The position numbers were made by a program, and so were the translations under genes. Shown here piece after piece: positions 8,472-17,582 of a stretch of 64,000 bases of DNA (positions are counted from its first letter, which is position 1; the number at the start of each line of letters is the position of its first letter). Origin of the DNA: an uncultured Erythrobacter sp. (GTDB lineage Bacteria; Pseudomonadota; Alphaproteobacteria; Sphingomonadales; Sphingomonadaceae); NCBI GenBank assembly GCA_947494705.1, contig CANLVN010000003.1, positions 496,001-560,000 on the forward strand, read 5' to 3'. The notes beneath the pieces were generated by a model, which saw nothing but the letters and a program-made list of their open reading frames with translations, ran no database searches and was not told the DNA's origin.

Positions 8472-9278
8472 ATGGCTCACCAATCACGCATGGCTGGCGC
8501 CGCCGGCCTTCTAGCCGCCGCTTCAATGGCATTCACCCCGGCACAGGCGCAGGCGCAGGCTGCCGAAGCCGCACCGGTCGCGCCAATGGCCTCGCATACG
8601 CTGTTCCAGCAGGGCGCAGGCGAACACTTCGATTCAAGCCGTTATGACAGCGAAGCCGAGACCGGCGAATGGCGCGGACGCCGCTATGGCTGGCGTCGCG
8701 GACACCGGCGCCATCGCCGTGGCATCGATGGCGGCGACGTGCTCGCCGGGGTTTTGATCCTTGGCGGTATTGCGGCGATCGCCAGCGCGGCAAGCAACAA
8801 GAACGAGCGTCGCTATGAAGAACGTCGCACCGTTCGCTATGACGACCGCCGCATTCGCAACCGCAATCGCACTACCGGCGCAGGGATCGATAACGCGGTC
8901 GACCAGTGCGTTGCCGAAATCGAGCAAGACGTGCGGGTTGAGGGCGTGAGCAGCGCAACGCGCGCAGCTTCGGGTTGGATCGTATCGGGCACTTTGTTCG
9001 ACGGGTCAGGTTTTACCTGCACCATCGACAATTCCGGTCGTATTTCCGACATCGACTATGGGCGCTTCTCGGCAATCGAAGGCGGCAATTACGGCGAGGC
9101 CGATGGGCAGTGGAGTGACCGTAGCTACGCCGACGCGCGTGCGCGGGCCGGCTCGCCGGATTATGCCGATACAGACGAGGTCACGGCCCCGTCGCAGGAT
9201 GTCGCCTATAGCGACCCGGCAGACTATGACGGCCCGCTCCCTGCCTATCCCGGTGGGCCGCTGCCCGGCGAGGAATGA
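8472..9278 (+). CDS. Exported protein of unknown function (paralogue 2)
   Basis: 268 aa from ATG 8472, which has AGGAGGG 7-13 nt upstream. An earlier in-frame start would lie in the terminator. Signal peptide to about residue 30 (PAQAQAQA). It then shares GIDGGDVLAGVLILGGIAAI and an Arg/Tyr/Asp-rich segment with the preceding gene, followed by a domain with two cysteines (DQCVAEIEQD and FTCTIDNSGRISDIDYG). The last about 70 residues are low-complexity, rich in Asp, Tyr, Pro and Gly. Its 3' end overlaps the convergent TRIC gene by 34 nt. No function recognised. Confidence 0.75.
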   Translation: MAHQSRMAGAAGLLAAASMAFTPAQAQAQAAEAAPVAPMASHTLFQQGAGEHFDSSRYDSEAETGEWRGRRYGWRRGHRRHRRGIDGGDVLAGVLILGGIAAIASAASNKNERRYEERRTVRYDDRRIRNRNRTTGAGIDNAVDQCVAEIEQDVRVEGVSSATRAASGWIVSGTLFDGSGFTCTIDNSGRISDIDYGRFSAIEGGNYGEADGQWSDRSYADARARAGSPDYADTDEVTAPSQDVAYSDPADYDGPLPAYPGGPLPGEE

Positions 9279-9940
9279 TCTGAGGGCCCACCCGGCGCAG
9301 GCGGGTTTTCTGCCCCTTTGTAGGTAGGCAGCGCCAGTTCGAAGCGGATTGCCATCGCGCGCAGCATGAATCCTGCAAAAAAGCCTGCGACCCATCCCCA
9401 GAAACTCGCCACACCGGCCAGCACGGCGATAATGCCTCCCGCGACAGTCATCGTAGCGCCGAGCGCTGCGGCGGTGACGTAAAGTTCGGGCTGCATGATG
9501 ATCGATGGCCTTCCCGCGACGATGTCGCGGATGATCCCTCCGACGCATCCGGTGATGATCCCCATCAGCGCCGCGGGCACGGGCGGGATGCCATAGGCCA
9601 GCGCTTTCGCGCTGCCGAGCACTGCATAGGCGGCAAGGCCCACAGCATCGGCATAAGCCAGCAGCTTGCCCTCCCACAGACGAACCGGGATGAACCAGGC
9701 GAAGACGGCTGTCGAAAGACAGATAACCGCGACCCACGGATCGGTAATCCAGAAAACTGGCGCATCGATCAACAGGTCGCGCACCGTCCCCCCGCCAACG
9801 CCGGTGACGAGAGCAAAGAAAGCCATGGTGACGAAGGTCTGCTGCTCCTTAGCCGCGACCAGGGCACCAGTGAGCGCAAAAACGGCGATGCCGGCAATGT
9901 CGAGCCAGTCGAGAATCGGGGTGAGAATGATTTCGTTCAT
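9245..9940 (-). CDS. TRIC/UPF0126-type cation channel family membrane protein
   Basis: 231 aa with about seven hydrophobic segments. The two homologous halves each carry the family's glycine-rich signature: TGVGGGTVRDLL in the first, TGCVGGIIRDIVAGRPSI in the second. Prokaryotic members form trimeric cation (K+) channels. The start is ATG 9940, which overlaps the stop of the upstream PepSY gene as ATGA, indicating translational coupling. An ATG-less extension upstream is rejected for that reason. The proline/glycine-rich C-terminus overlaps the convergent gene. Confidence 0.88.
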   Translation of the reverse strand: MNEIILTPILDWLDIAGIAVFALTGALVAAKEQQTFVTMAFFALVTGVGGGTVRDLLIDAPVFWITDPWVAVICLSTAVFAWFIPVRLWEGKLLAYADAVGLAAYAVLGSAKALAYGIPPVPAALMGIITGCVGGIIRDIVAGRPSIIMQPELYVTAAALGATMTVAGGIIAVLAGVASFWGWVAGFFAGFMLRAMAIRFELALPTYKGAENPPAPGGPSDHSSPGSGPPG

Positions 9941-10626
9941 GCGTGCACCTTCGTCTTGCGCCGCCGAAACATCAGGACGCACCCGATAATCGCTCCGGTC
10001 AGGGACAGCGCGGCAAAGAGAATCAGGATCGGGTGGTTGATATCCTCACGCTCACTCAGGTCCATGATGTGGATGCCCCACATGAAATCGAACGAGCGCC
10101 ACCATCGCGTTCGCACCGCCTCAATTTCGCCCGTGTCGCGTCCGACATAGACATGCGTGCCATCTTCTAGAGCGACCTGCCACACGGGGACCGGACGGCG
10201 GAAGTCGAATGGCACGTCCTCCGCATCGAAGAACGTCACTGCGCGAACCGCCTGTCCGCCTGCGATCTGCTGTCCGACCAGAGCCCGCGCGCCAGCGGCG
10301 TCGAGCGTGGGGATGGCATCGCCGCTCGCGACATCGACCCGCGTTGTCGCTCCGTCCAGCGTTGTCAGGATCGCCACCGCGCGGCCATCCTGCATAACCA
10401 TGCGCATCTCTTGTAGCTGTGCGTCAGGCGTTGCGAGTGTGCTGCCTTCGATGATCAGCGGTGCCGGTTCGGCTGTCATGCGCAGATGCTCTCCGCGCAC
10501 TTCCTCTATCGGTTTTAGCGTCATGAAGAGCCCGCTCGCGAGCCAAAGAACGATAGGAACGCCGACCAGCCAGCCTAGCCAGACATGCCACTTTGCAAGG
10601 CGGCGCATGATGGGGGTGTTTGCCAT
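9937..10626 (-). CDS. PepSY-type membrane protein
   Basis: 229 aa. N-terminal transmembrane helix (KWHVWLGWLVGVPIVLWLASGLFMTL, about 12-37) and C-terminal helix (about 198-218) enclose a periplasmic region with a PepSY-like segment (VWQVALEDGTHVYVGRDTGEIEAVR). Such proteins are often iron-reductase-like or peptidase-modulating; the precise role is unknown. Coupled to the downstream TRIC gene by a 4-nt overlap, so the two may act together at the membrane. Confidence 0.82.
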   Translation of the reverse strand: MANTPIMRRLAKWHVWLGWLVGVPIVLWLASGLFMTLKPIEEVRGEHLRMTAEPAPLIIEGSTLATPDAQLQEMRMVMQDGRAVAILTTLDGATTRVDVASGDAIPTLDAAGARALVGQQIAGGQAVRAVTFFDAEDVPFDFRRPVPVWQVALEDGTHVYVGRDTGEIEAVRTRWWRSFDFMWGIHIMDLSEREDINHPILILFAALSLTGAIIGCVLMFRRRKTKVHA

Positions 10627-10651
10627 AGGCCGCGCCTTTGGCGAAACCGCA

Positions 10652-12010
10652 TCAGCCGTGCAAGATATTCCCGATTGCGCGCGCGGCCTCTATACAGGCC
10701 AGGTCGGCCATGAAGGGGCCGATGACCTGCATGCCGCACGGCAGGCTCGCACCTTCATACTGCCCGCTCCCGATGGGAAGCACCGTGGAGGGCAGGTTAG
10801 GGAAGGTTGCAATCCCGGCCCAAGCGAGCCCCTGGGCGCCCGGGATTTCCACGCCATTCACGGAAATCGTGCTTTCGAAAACCCGCGTCTCGTCATGCGG
10901 CATGGCCAAAATCGGTGCCGGGGGCGCGAGGACGAAGTCGTAACTTTCGAACAGATGCGCCCATTGCGCGATATTGACCGCCTGAGCATCAAGCAGGTTG
11001 AACCAATCGGTTGCGCTTGCCCGTTTGCCGCTTTTGGACGGTGCGCCACGCGACATCGCGATGTTCAGCATCAGCATGTAGGACGATTGCTGCGCCTCCA
11101 GATCTGGGACGAGGTCGCTCACGCGATCAACTCGAACGCCGGCCTTGATCAGTGTTTCGATTGCCGCGTCCACGGGCTCGGCGACCGAAGCATCCACCGG
11201 GGCGCCCGGATATTCGGTTATGGCGAGCAGGCGGCACTCCTTCAGCGGTTTGTCGCTTCGCGAAAGTGGTCGTTGGGCCGTGATCTCCAGCAATTGCGCG
11301 AGATCCTCGCCCGAGCGGGCGAGCGGGCCGGCCACCCCGAGTGCAGTATCATGCGCGGCGATGAAATCCTTGTTTCGCGACATCATCGGATGAACATGGC
11401 CGCGCATCAAGACCAGTCCCCAGCTCGGCTTGTGCCCCCAGACCCCGCAGAAATGCGCGGGTACGCGGACCGATCCGCCGATATCGCTGCCGAATTCGCA
11501 CGGCACCATCCCGCTCGCTACTGCCGCCGCCGCGCCGCCCGAAGATCCGCCGGGAGAGCGCGAAGTGTCATGCGGGTTGCAGGTGCGGCCATAGACCGGG
11601 TTGAAGCTTTGCCAGTCGGTGAGGTCGGTGGGTATGTTGGTCTTGCCGACAATCACCGCGCCTGCCGCTTTGAGCCTGCGCACCACTTCACTGTCGCGGG
11701 GGGCGATATAATCGGTCAGACGCTTGTGTCCCCAGCAGCTTTGCAAACCCTCGACATCGAAGCTTTCCTTGACCGTCATCGGCACGCCGAACAGTGGCTG
11801 GTCACCTGAGCGCCCTTTCGCATCCAGCGCTTTGGCCGCGTCATGCGCGCGTTCGAAGTCGGGCACGGCCAGCGCGTCGATATCCGCATCGAGGTGTTCG
11901 ATCCGGGTGATCGCGGCGTCGACAGCTTCGCTCACCGACATGTCGCCGCGGGCTATGGAGGCCGCTGTTTCGAGCGCGCCGGGTTTGTCGGTCAGTTTCG
12001 GATAGGCCAT
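10652..12010 (-). CDS. Amidase-signature family hydrolase
   Basis: 452 aa from ATG 12010, which has AGAGGGA upstream; an upstream TTG is less likely. The Ser-cisSer-Lys triad is visible: Lys81 in GVPMTVKESF, the SPGGSSGG loop (cis-Ser about 156), and nucleophile Ser180 in GSDIGGSVR. Members hydrolyse C-N amide bonds of many small molecules; the natural substrate cannot be named. It is not GatA: there is no gatB or gatC nearby. Downstream of it on the same strand, 25 nt away, lies the PepSY gene. Confidence 0.9.
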   Translation of the reverse strand: MAYPKLTDKPGALETAASIARGDMSVSEAVDAAITRIEHLDADIDALAVPDFERAHDAAKALDAKGRSGDQPLFGVPMTVKESFDVEGLQSCWGHKRLTDYIAPRDSEVVRRLKAAGAVIVGKTNIPTDLTDWQSFNPVYGRTCNPHDTSRSPGGSSGGAAAAVASGMVPCEFGSDIGGSVRVPAHFCGVWGHKPSWGLVLMRGHVHPMMSRNKDFIAAHDTALGVAGPLARSGEDLAQLLEITAQRPLSRSDKPLKECRLLAITEYPGAPVDASVAEPVDAAIETLIKAGVRVDRVSDLVPDLEAQQSSYMLMLNIAMSRGAPSKSGKRASATDWFNLLDAQAVNIAQWAHLFESYDFVLAPPAPILAMPHDETRVFESTISVNGVEIPGAQGLAWAGIATFPNLPSTVLPIGSGQYEGASLPCGMQVIGPFMADLACIEAARAIGNILHG

Positions 12011-12077
12011 GCGTAGTCTTCCCTCTTCCGACAATCGCGTTAGGCGAGGGACGCAACAGGCGCAACGTGGTTCGCCG

Positions 12078-13463
12078 TTACTCCTTCTGGGCAGGGAATT
12101 CGCGGCTGTTCTGGTAAAGGGTCGCGCCGGTGATCATGCCGCTTTCGTCGCGGTTGAAGCCGAGCTGGGCGTCTATCACCTTCAGGAAAAAGCGATCCTT
12201 CGCCTCCGGATAAATCCGCGCCGGACCCTGACCAGTGGCCTGCGTCATCAGCTTGTCGCCATCGAGGAAGACGGTGATCTTGAAGTCGGGCGAGAGTGCA
12301 TAGACACCTTCATACTCTGCCAATTCCTCCGTGCTCATGGCGATCTCGCCGCGCTCGCCAGGCAGGACAATGTCTCGCCCTTGAACCAGCGTCATTAGCT
12401 GCTCGCCGATCTTGGTCGCCGCGCCCCCATTCAGGTTCGCGAGGACGACGACCGTCGTCTCGCGTTCGGGATCGTAGCCAAGCCACGCGTTGAAACCCTC
12501 GATCCCGCCGCCATGCCAGGTGAACATGTTGCCATCCGTACGGTCGATCAGGACACCGAGCGCATACTGGTCGCCAGCAAACGCGTCGTAGGGAGCCGGC
12601 GTAAGATATTCGGCGAGGCTTTCATCGCTGAGGACCTTTCCGCCAAATAGACCGCGCTGCCATTTGTGAAGATCGCCTACGGTCGAGTACATCGCGCCGG
12701 CGCCGGTGGGGATGCCCATATCGGCATAGGGTGCATTCATGACGGTCACGTCGTCCCCGGTGGGCGAATAGCCGTTGGCGCGTTTGGGCAGGATCGAGGC
12801 AGTTACATCGATCCCGCTCTCCTTCATTCCCAGAGGGTCGAAGATGTTCGCTTGATAGAAGTCGCCAAGGTTTTCCCCGCTGACATTTTCGACGATGCGC
12901 GAGAGCAGGACATAGCCTGAATTTGAATAAGAAAATTGGCTGCCGGGCTCAAACTCCAGCGGCAAGCTAGAGAACATCGCGATCAGCTCATCCTGCGAGG
13001 TTGGCAGGTACTTTTGCGTCGCGAAATCATCGAGCGAGGTAACATTGGGAATGCCCGAAGTGTGCCGCAGGAGGTTGCGAATGGTGATTGTCGACCACTC
13101 CTCGGGCGTTTCCTCCAGATAGGTCGCAATTGGCGCGTCGATGTCGAGCTTTCCGCGCTCCTGAAGGAGCAGGATCGAGGCAGCTGTGAACTGCTTGGTG
13201 ACCGATCCGATCCGGAATTTGGTATCGATTGTGTTGGCAATGTTCCATTCGAGGTCGGCCGAACCCCATGTCCGCTGAAGCACGGGCTCGTCGCCCTGCG
13301 CCACCAGCACCGCGCCCATGAATTTCCCGGTGCTCGCCTCCGCCTCGACGACCTTAATCATCCGGTCGTGATCGGCCTCCACCTCCTGCGCGAGAGCGGG
13401 GGTGCTGGTAAAGGCGAATGCAAGCGGTGCAAGGACGAGCGCGGCGGAATGAAAGGACGACAT
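12078..13463 (-). CDS. Exported serine hydrolase, beta-lactamase family (PBP fold)
   Basis: 461 aa. Signal peptide to about residue 26 (TPALAQ). Active-site motifs: SVTK with Ser87/Lys90, YSN at Tyr179-Asn181, and a WHGGG motif in the KTG/HTG position. A C-terminal lipocalin-like domain (about 360-461; YEGVYALSPDFKITVFLDGD) is common in this family of D-aminopeptidase/esterase-like enzymes. A perfect 8-bp inverted repeat lies 10-37 nt upstream of the start, so expression is probably controlled by a dedicated repressor. Confidence 0.88.
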   Translation of the reverse strand: MSSFHSAALVLAPLAFAFTSTPALAQEVEADHDRMIKVVEAEASTGKFMGAVLVAQGDEPVLQRTWGSADLEWNIANTIDTKFRIGSVTKQFTAASILLLQERGKLDIDAPIATYLEETPEEWSTITIRNLLRHTSGIPNVTSLDDFATQKYLPTSQDELIAMFSSLPLEFEPGSQFSYSNSGYVLLSRIVENVSGENLGDFYQANIFDPLGMKESGIDVTASILPKRANGYSPTGDDVTVMNAPYADMGIPTGAGAMYSTVGDLHKWQRGLFGGKVLSDESLAEYLTPAPYDAFAGDQYALGVLIDRTDGNMFTWHGGGIEGFNAWLGYDPERETTVVVLANLNGGAATKIGEQLMTLVQGRDIVLPGERGEIAMSTEELAEYEGVYALSPDFKITVFLDGDKLMTQATGQGPARIYPEAKDRFFLKVIDAQLGFNRDESGMITGATLYQNSREFPAQKE

Positions 13464-13472
13464 GTTTACCCC

Positions 13473-13500
13473 TGTATTGCTGTATCACTTATGCAATACA
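13473..13500. promoter_or_regulatory. Operator-like inverted repeat before the serine hydrolase
   Basis: TGTATTGC (13473-13480) and GCAATACA (13493-13500) form a perfect 8-bp inverted repeat with a 12-nt AT-rich spacer, immediately upstream of the minus-strand gene starting at 13463. The size and symmetry fit binding of a dimeric repressor such as a GntR-type protein. No regulator gene is adjacent. Site seen; function inferred. Confidence 0.55.
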
Positions 13501-13577
13501 CATAGCTCGCGTGCACGCATAAGCAACCTGCAGGGCAGGTCGCTCATGTCGTTTGTCGAGTTAAAGCGAGGCTCCGC

Positions 13578-14984
13578 CTAAATGTGGATCGGCTTGCCCT
13601 GAACCGCCATCGCCGCTTCCTTGAAGGCTTCGGCGTGGGTGGGGTGGGCGTGGCAGGTGTAGGCGATGTCTTCCGATGTCGCCCCGAATTCCATTGCCTG
13701 CGCGGCCTGCGCGATCATTGTGCCCGCCAGCGTGTTGATCATCCACACGCCGACGACGCGGTCGGTTTCCGCATCGGCAATCACCTTGACGAAGCCGTCG
13801 GTGTCGCGGTTCGCCTTGGCGCGGGAGTTGGCCATCATCGGGAACTTGCCGACCTTGACGGAGATGCCTTTTTCCTTGGCCTCTTCCTCGGTCAGGCCGA
13901 CGCCTGCGATTTCCGGTGCGGTGTAGACGACGCTGGGGATCACATCGTGGTTCACAATGCCGGTCTGGCCGGCGATGTTCTCTGCCACCGCGATGCCTTC
14001 ATCCTCGGCCTTGTGCGCGAGCATGGGGCCTTTCACAACGTCCCCGATCGCCCAGATGCCTTCGACGCCAGTCTTGAAGTCGTGGTCGATTTCGACCCGG
14101 CCGCGATTGTCGACCTGAAGCCCTGCCCGGTCGAGTTCGAGCCCGTCGGTGTTCGGGCGACGACCGATGCTGACCAGCACGTGAGTCGCTTCAAGCGTTT
14201 CCTCTTCGCCGCCTTTCGCCGGCTCGAGTGTCAGGGTGACCTTCTTGCCCTTGACGTTTGCGCCGGTGACCTTCGTGCCGAGCTTCATCTCCATGCCCTG
14301 CTTCTTGAAGATCTTGCCCGCTTCCTTGCGGACTTCCTCGTCCATGCCGGGCAGGAGCTTGTCGAGGTATTCGACTACGGTGACTTTTGCTCCGAGGCGG
14401 CGCCATACGCTGCCCAGTTCGAGGCCGATTACGCCGCCACCAATGACGACGAGGTGCTCAGGCACTTCCTCAAGGTCGAGCGCGCCGGTGGAGTCGACGA
14501 TCCGCTTTGCCGCGTTGTCGACTTCCACGCCGGGCAGTGGCGTGACGCTGGAGCCCGTGGCGATGACGATGTCTTTTGCCGTGACCGTGTCGTCGCCGAC
14601 CTTCACCGTGTGCGCATCGGTGAATGCGCCGTGGCCCTTGAGCCAAGTGATCTTGTTCTTCTTGAACAGGAATTCGATCCCGCCGGTGAGTTCGTTCACC
14701 GCCTTGGTCTTTTCTTCCATCATCCGATCAAGGTCGAGCGTGACCTCGCCGCCCAAGCCCCACGTCGCCATGTGTCCGCTCTTGGCGTGGTCGTAGAGTT
14801 CGGAGCCGTGGAGCAGCGCCTTGGACGGAATGCAGCCGACATTGAGGCAGGTGCCGCCCAAGGTCTCGCGACTCTCGATGCAGGCGGTCTTGAGACCCAG
14901 CTGCGCAGCTCGGATGGCAGCGACATAGCCGCCGGGGCCTGCGCCGATAACAAGGACGTCATAATCGTAGGAATGGTCAGCCAT
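13578..14984 (-). CDS. lpdA: Dihydrolipoyl dehydrogenase (E3)
   Basis: 468 aa. FAD-binding GAGPGGY at 14-20, redox-active disulfide GGTCLNVGC (Cys46/Cys51), NAD-binding GGGVIGLELG, and the C-terminal His-Glu dyad in HAHPTHAEA. It reoxidises the lipoyl groups of 2-oxoglutarate dehydrogenase and other 2-oxoacid complexes, making NADH. Last gene of the mdh-suc cluster, separated from sucB by two sugar/lipid-modification-type genes. Confidence 0.97.
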   Translation of the reverse strand: MADHSYDYDVLVIGAGPGGYVAAIRAAQLGLKTACIESRETLGGTCLNVGCIPSKALLHGSELYDHAKSGHMATWGLGGEVTLDLDRMMEEKTKAVNELTGGIEFLFKKNKITWLKGHGAFTDAHTVKVGDDTVTAKDIVIATGSSVTPLPGVEVDNAAKRIVDSTGALDLEEVPEHLVVIGGGVIGLELGSVWRRLGAKVTVVEYLDKLLPGMDEEVRKEAGKIFKKQGMEMKLGTKVTGANVKGKKVTLTLEPAKGGEEETLEATHVLVSIGRRPNTDGLELDRAGLQVDNRGRVEIDHDFKTGVEGIWAIGDVVKGPMLAHKAEDEGIAVAENIAGQTGIVNHDVIPSVVYTAPEIAGVGLTEEEAKEKGISVKVGKFPMMANSRAKANRDTDGFVKVIADAETDRVVGVWMINTLAGTMIAQAAQAMEFGATSEDIAYTCHAHPTHAEAFKEAAMAVQGKPIHI

Positions 14985-15001
14985 GTCGTTTCTGATCCCG
15001 T

Positions 15002-15520
15002 TTAGTCTGACTTTTGAATATCGTGCGGCTCATCTAGGGGGCCGCGGCCGGTTTCGCCATGCATAGTTTCGCCAATATCGTCATTGCGCCCTTCGGCCCA
15101 CTCGACGGTCCGGCCATAATGACCGGTGACAAGGTTCTGCTTGACGATGCGCGGCGGATTGCCCGCGACCATGCAGCGGTCGGGGACGTGCCCGTTGACC
15201 ACCGTTCCCGCCGCGACAATGCAATGATCGCCGATCCGTACGCCGGCAGTGATGATCGCATTCGCGCCAATGAAACAGCATTTGCCGATGCTAGTCACAT
15301 CATGATGAGCGCCGACATAGTCATGGGTGAAAATCCGCACTCCCGGAGTGATGATGGTAAAGTCGCCGATATGCACGCCCTTGGGGTAGGTGAAGTCGAG
15401 ATGCGCCTTGCCCGAAATGCGCGTGCCCTTGCCGATGGTCATGCCCCACACGCTGCGCAGATACTGGCGGCGCAAGGCGGCGAGGGCGACGTATAGCCAT
15501 TTGCGGATATCAGAGAGCAT
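15002..15520 (-). CDS. Left-handed beta-helix (hexapeptide) acyltransferase
   Basis: 172 aa from ATG 15520. The protein has an N-terminal helix (about 1-25), then hexapeptide-repeat coils (TYPKGVHIGDFTIITPGVRIF, GANAIITAGVRIGDHCIVAAGTVV), the catalytic-loop histidine in FTHDYVG, and the typical end MVAGNPPRIVKQN. It resembles WcaF/MaaT-type O-acetyltransferases acting on sugars of surface polysaccharide. It follows the methyltransferase gene by 8 nt. Acceptor unknown. Confidence 0.85.
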   Translation of the reverse strand: MLSDIRKWLYVALAALRRQYLRSVWGMTIGKGTRISGKAHLDFTYPKGVHIGDFTIITPGVRIFTHDYVGAHHDVTSIGKCCFIGANAIITAGVRIGDHCIVAAGTVVNGHVPDRCMVAGNPPRIVKQNLVTGHYGRTVEWAEGRNDDIGETMHGETGRGPLDEPHDIQKSD

Positions 15521-15528
15521 GGGTCGGT

Positions 15529-16296
15529 TTAAGCCGGTTTGCGGCGTAAATGCCAATATATGCCGATCGTCGCGAACTTCTCGAGCGCCGGAAAGATGAC
15601 ACCCGGAAACAGCAACGCCTTCATCGCCGCCTGTTTGAGCGGCGAGGAAGCGAGGTTGCGCCGGGCTGATATTACCTCGACCGGCAAGCCGTCCAACGCA
15701 GCGCGGAAATCGGCTGGTGTAGCGCCGTTGAAGCCGAGTTGCTGGATGCTGTCAGGGTGGTTGCCTTGGTCATCCACCATTCGCTGAAGGAAGGCGCGGT
15801 TCCCGCGGGGCAGATGCGCCCAGGGGATACGCGACTGGATAAAGCGATGATGGCCGAAAGGCGAATGCCATAGAGGCGAAAAGCCAATGAACAGATCGCC
15901 CCCCGGTTTGCATACGTTGACTACGGCGGCGAGCGTATCTGGCAAGCTCATCACGTGTTCGAAAGTGTCGCTGGATACGACGATGTCGGCAGGTTCGATC
16001 TCCATTTTGCGAATATCGTCGAGAACGAACTGCACAGCGCCGTTCCACTGGCTGGCGACTTTGCGATTGGCGAAGGCGACGTAGTCGGCGTCGAGCTCGA
16101 TCCCGAGCGCCGAGGAGGCGCCCGCTTCCATCACCCGCTGCACCATTCCGCCACGCCCGCAACCGAAATCGATCACGCGCTTCCCGGCAAAATCGGGCGC
16201 TCCTCCGAACCGCGCCCAGAACTCGCCGAAACGCTGCTGGTGCCAATCGGCGTAGCGGCGTTCGTCGAAATCGTTCTGGGCCGGAGGATGGGTCAT
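15529..16296 (-). CDS. Class I SAM-dependent methyltransferase
   Basis: 255 aa. Motif I is VIDFGCGRGGM (about residues 39-49) with acidic residue ELD at the end of beta-2, then DIVVSSDTFEHV. The C-terminal part (about 190-255) is basic with an amphipathic helix. The fold and the neighbouring hexapeptide acyltransferase suggest modification of a glycan or lipid head group, although the pair is inserted in the suc operon. It lies 10 nt downstream of sucB. Confidence 0.85.
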   Translation of the reverse strand: MTHPPAQNDFDERRYADWHQQRFGEFWARFGGAPDFAGKRVIDFGCGRGGMVQRVMEAGASSALGIELDADYVAFANRKVASQWNGAVQFVLDDIRKMEIEPADIVVSSDTFEHVMSLPDTLAAVVNVCKPGGDLFIGFSPLWHSPFGHHRFIQSRIPWAHLPRGNRAFLQRMVDDQGNHPDSIQQLGFNGATPADFRAALDGLPVEVISARRNLASSPLKQAAMKALLFPGVIFPALEKFATIGIYWHLRRKPA

Positions 16297-16306
16297 GCGA
16301 CCACTT

Positions 16307-17551
16307 CTACAGGTCGATCAACATCCGGGTGGGGTCTTCGATCGCTTCCTTGATGATCTTGAGCGCGGTCACGGCCTCGCGCCCGTCGATCAGGCGGTGG
16401 TCGTAGGAAAGCGCTATGTACATCATCGGGCGAATCTTGACCTCGCCATCGATCGCGACCGGGCGGTCCTCGATCCGGTGCAGGCCGAGAACGGCGCTCT
16501 GCGGTGGGTTGATGATCGGGGTCGACATCAGCGATCCGAACACGCCGCCATTGGAGATGGTGAAGGTGCCGCCGGTCATGTCGGCCATGGTCAGCGACCC
16601 TTCCTTGGCCCGCTTGCCGAAGTCGGCGATGTCCTTCTCGATCCGCGCGAAACCTTTCTTGTCGGCATCGCGGATGACGGGAACGACCAAGCCGTTCGGC
16701 GCGCTGACGGCGACCGAGATGTCGACATAGTCATGGTAAACAATTTCGTCGCCTTCGATATAGGCGTTCACGCTCGGCACGTCCTTCAGCGCGAGACACG
16801 CGGCCTTGGCGAAGAAACCCATGAAGCCGAGGCGAATGTCGTGCTTTTTGGCGAACGTGTCCTTGTACTTCGTGCGCGCCTCGATCACCGCGCTCATGTC
16901 CACATCGTTGAACGTGGTGAGCAGGGCGGCCTCTTCCTGCGCGCCTTTCAAGCGGCGGGCGATGGTCTGGCGCATGCGGGTCATCTTGACGCGCTCTTCG
17001 CTCCGACCCGAACCTTCCGCGCCGCTGCTGTCCGCTGCGGGCGACGGAGAGGGCGTCGGGGCGGGGGCGGAATCGCCCTTCTTCTTGGCCGCTTCGAGCA
17101 CGTCTTCCTTCGTGATGCGACCGCCCTTCCCGGTACCCTTGATAGTAGAGGGATCTACCCCGTGTTCGAGCACTGCGCGGCGAACCGCAGGAGAAAGCGT
17201 CTGCGAGCCGCCGGATTCTGCCGATCCATCCTCGGCCGGTTCGTCAGCGTCGCTTTCCTCGCGCTTCTTCTCTTCCCGCGCGGGCTCTTCGCCCTTGGTT
17301 GCCGCCCCGGTAGCGCCTTCTTCGATCAGGGCGATAACCGCGCCGACCTCAACCGTGTCGCCCACTTCCGCGCGATGTTCCGACAGAACGCCAGCGACGG
17401 GACTGGGCACGTCGACCGCGACCTTGTCGGTTTCGAGACTGGCTATCGGTTCATCGACCGCGACCGCGTCGCCGGGCTGTTTCAGCCATTCGCCGATCGA
17501 GCCTTCTGTGACGGATTCGCCCAGCTGGGGGACAGTGATTTCAGTGGCCAT
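16307..17551 (-). CDS. sucB: 2-oxoglutarate dehydrogenase E2 (dihydrolipoyl succinyltransferase)
   Basis: 414 aa. The N-terminal lipoyl domain carries the lipoylated Lys43 in [10 protein letters not shown] Glu/Ala/Pro-rich linker leads to the peripheral subunit-binding domain ([19 protein letters not shown]). A second low-complexity linker leads to the catalytic domain ending with the active-site His in [12 protein letters not shown]. It transfers the succinyl group to CoA. AGGGAT precedes ATG 17551. Directly follows sucA. Confidence 0.97.
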   Translation of the reverse strand: MATEITVPQLGESVTEGSIGEWLKQPGDAVAVDEPIASLETDKVAVDVPSPVAGVLSEHRAEVGDTVEVGAVIALIEEGATGAATKGEEPAREEKKREESDADEPAEDGSAESGGSQTLSPAVRRAVLEHGVDPSTIKGTGKGGRITKEDVLEAAKKKGDSAPAPTPSPSPAADSSGAEGSGRSEERVKMTRMRQTIARRLKGAQEEAALLTTFNDVDMSAVIEARTKYKDTFAKKHDIRLGFMGFFAKAACLALKDVPSVNAYIEGDEIVYHDYVDISVAVSAPNGLVVPVIRDADKKGFARIEKDIADFGKRAKEGSLTMADMTGGTFTISNGGVFGSLMSTPIINPPQSAVLGLHRIEDRPVAIDGEVKIRPMMYIALSYDHRLIDGREAVTALKIIKEAIEDPTRMLIDL

Positions 17552-17582
17552 TTTCGGTTATCCCTGAATGCAATTTCGCGTG

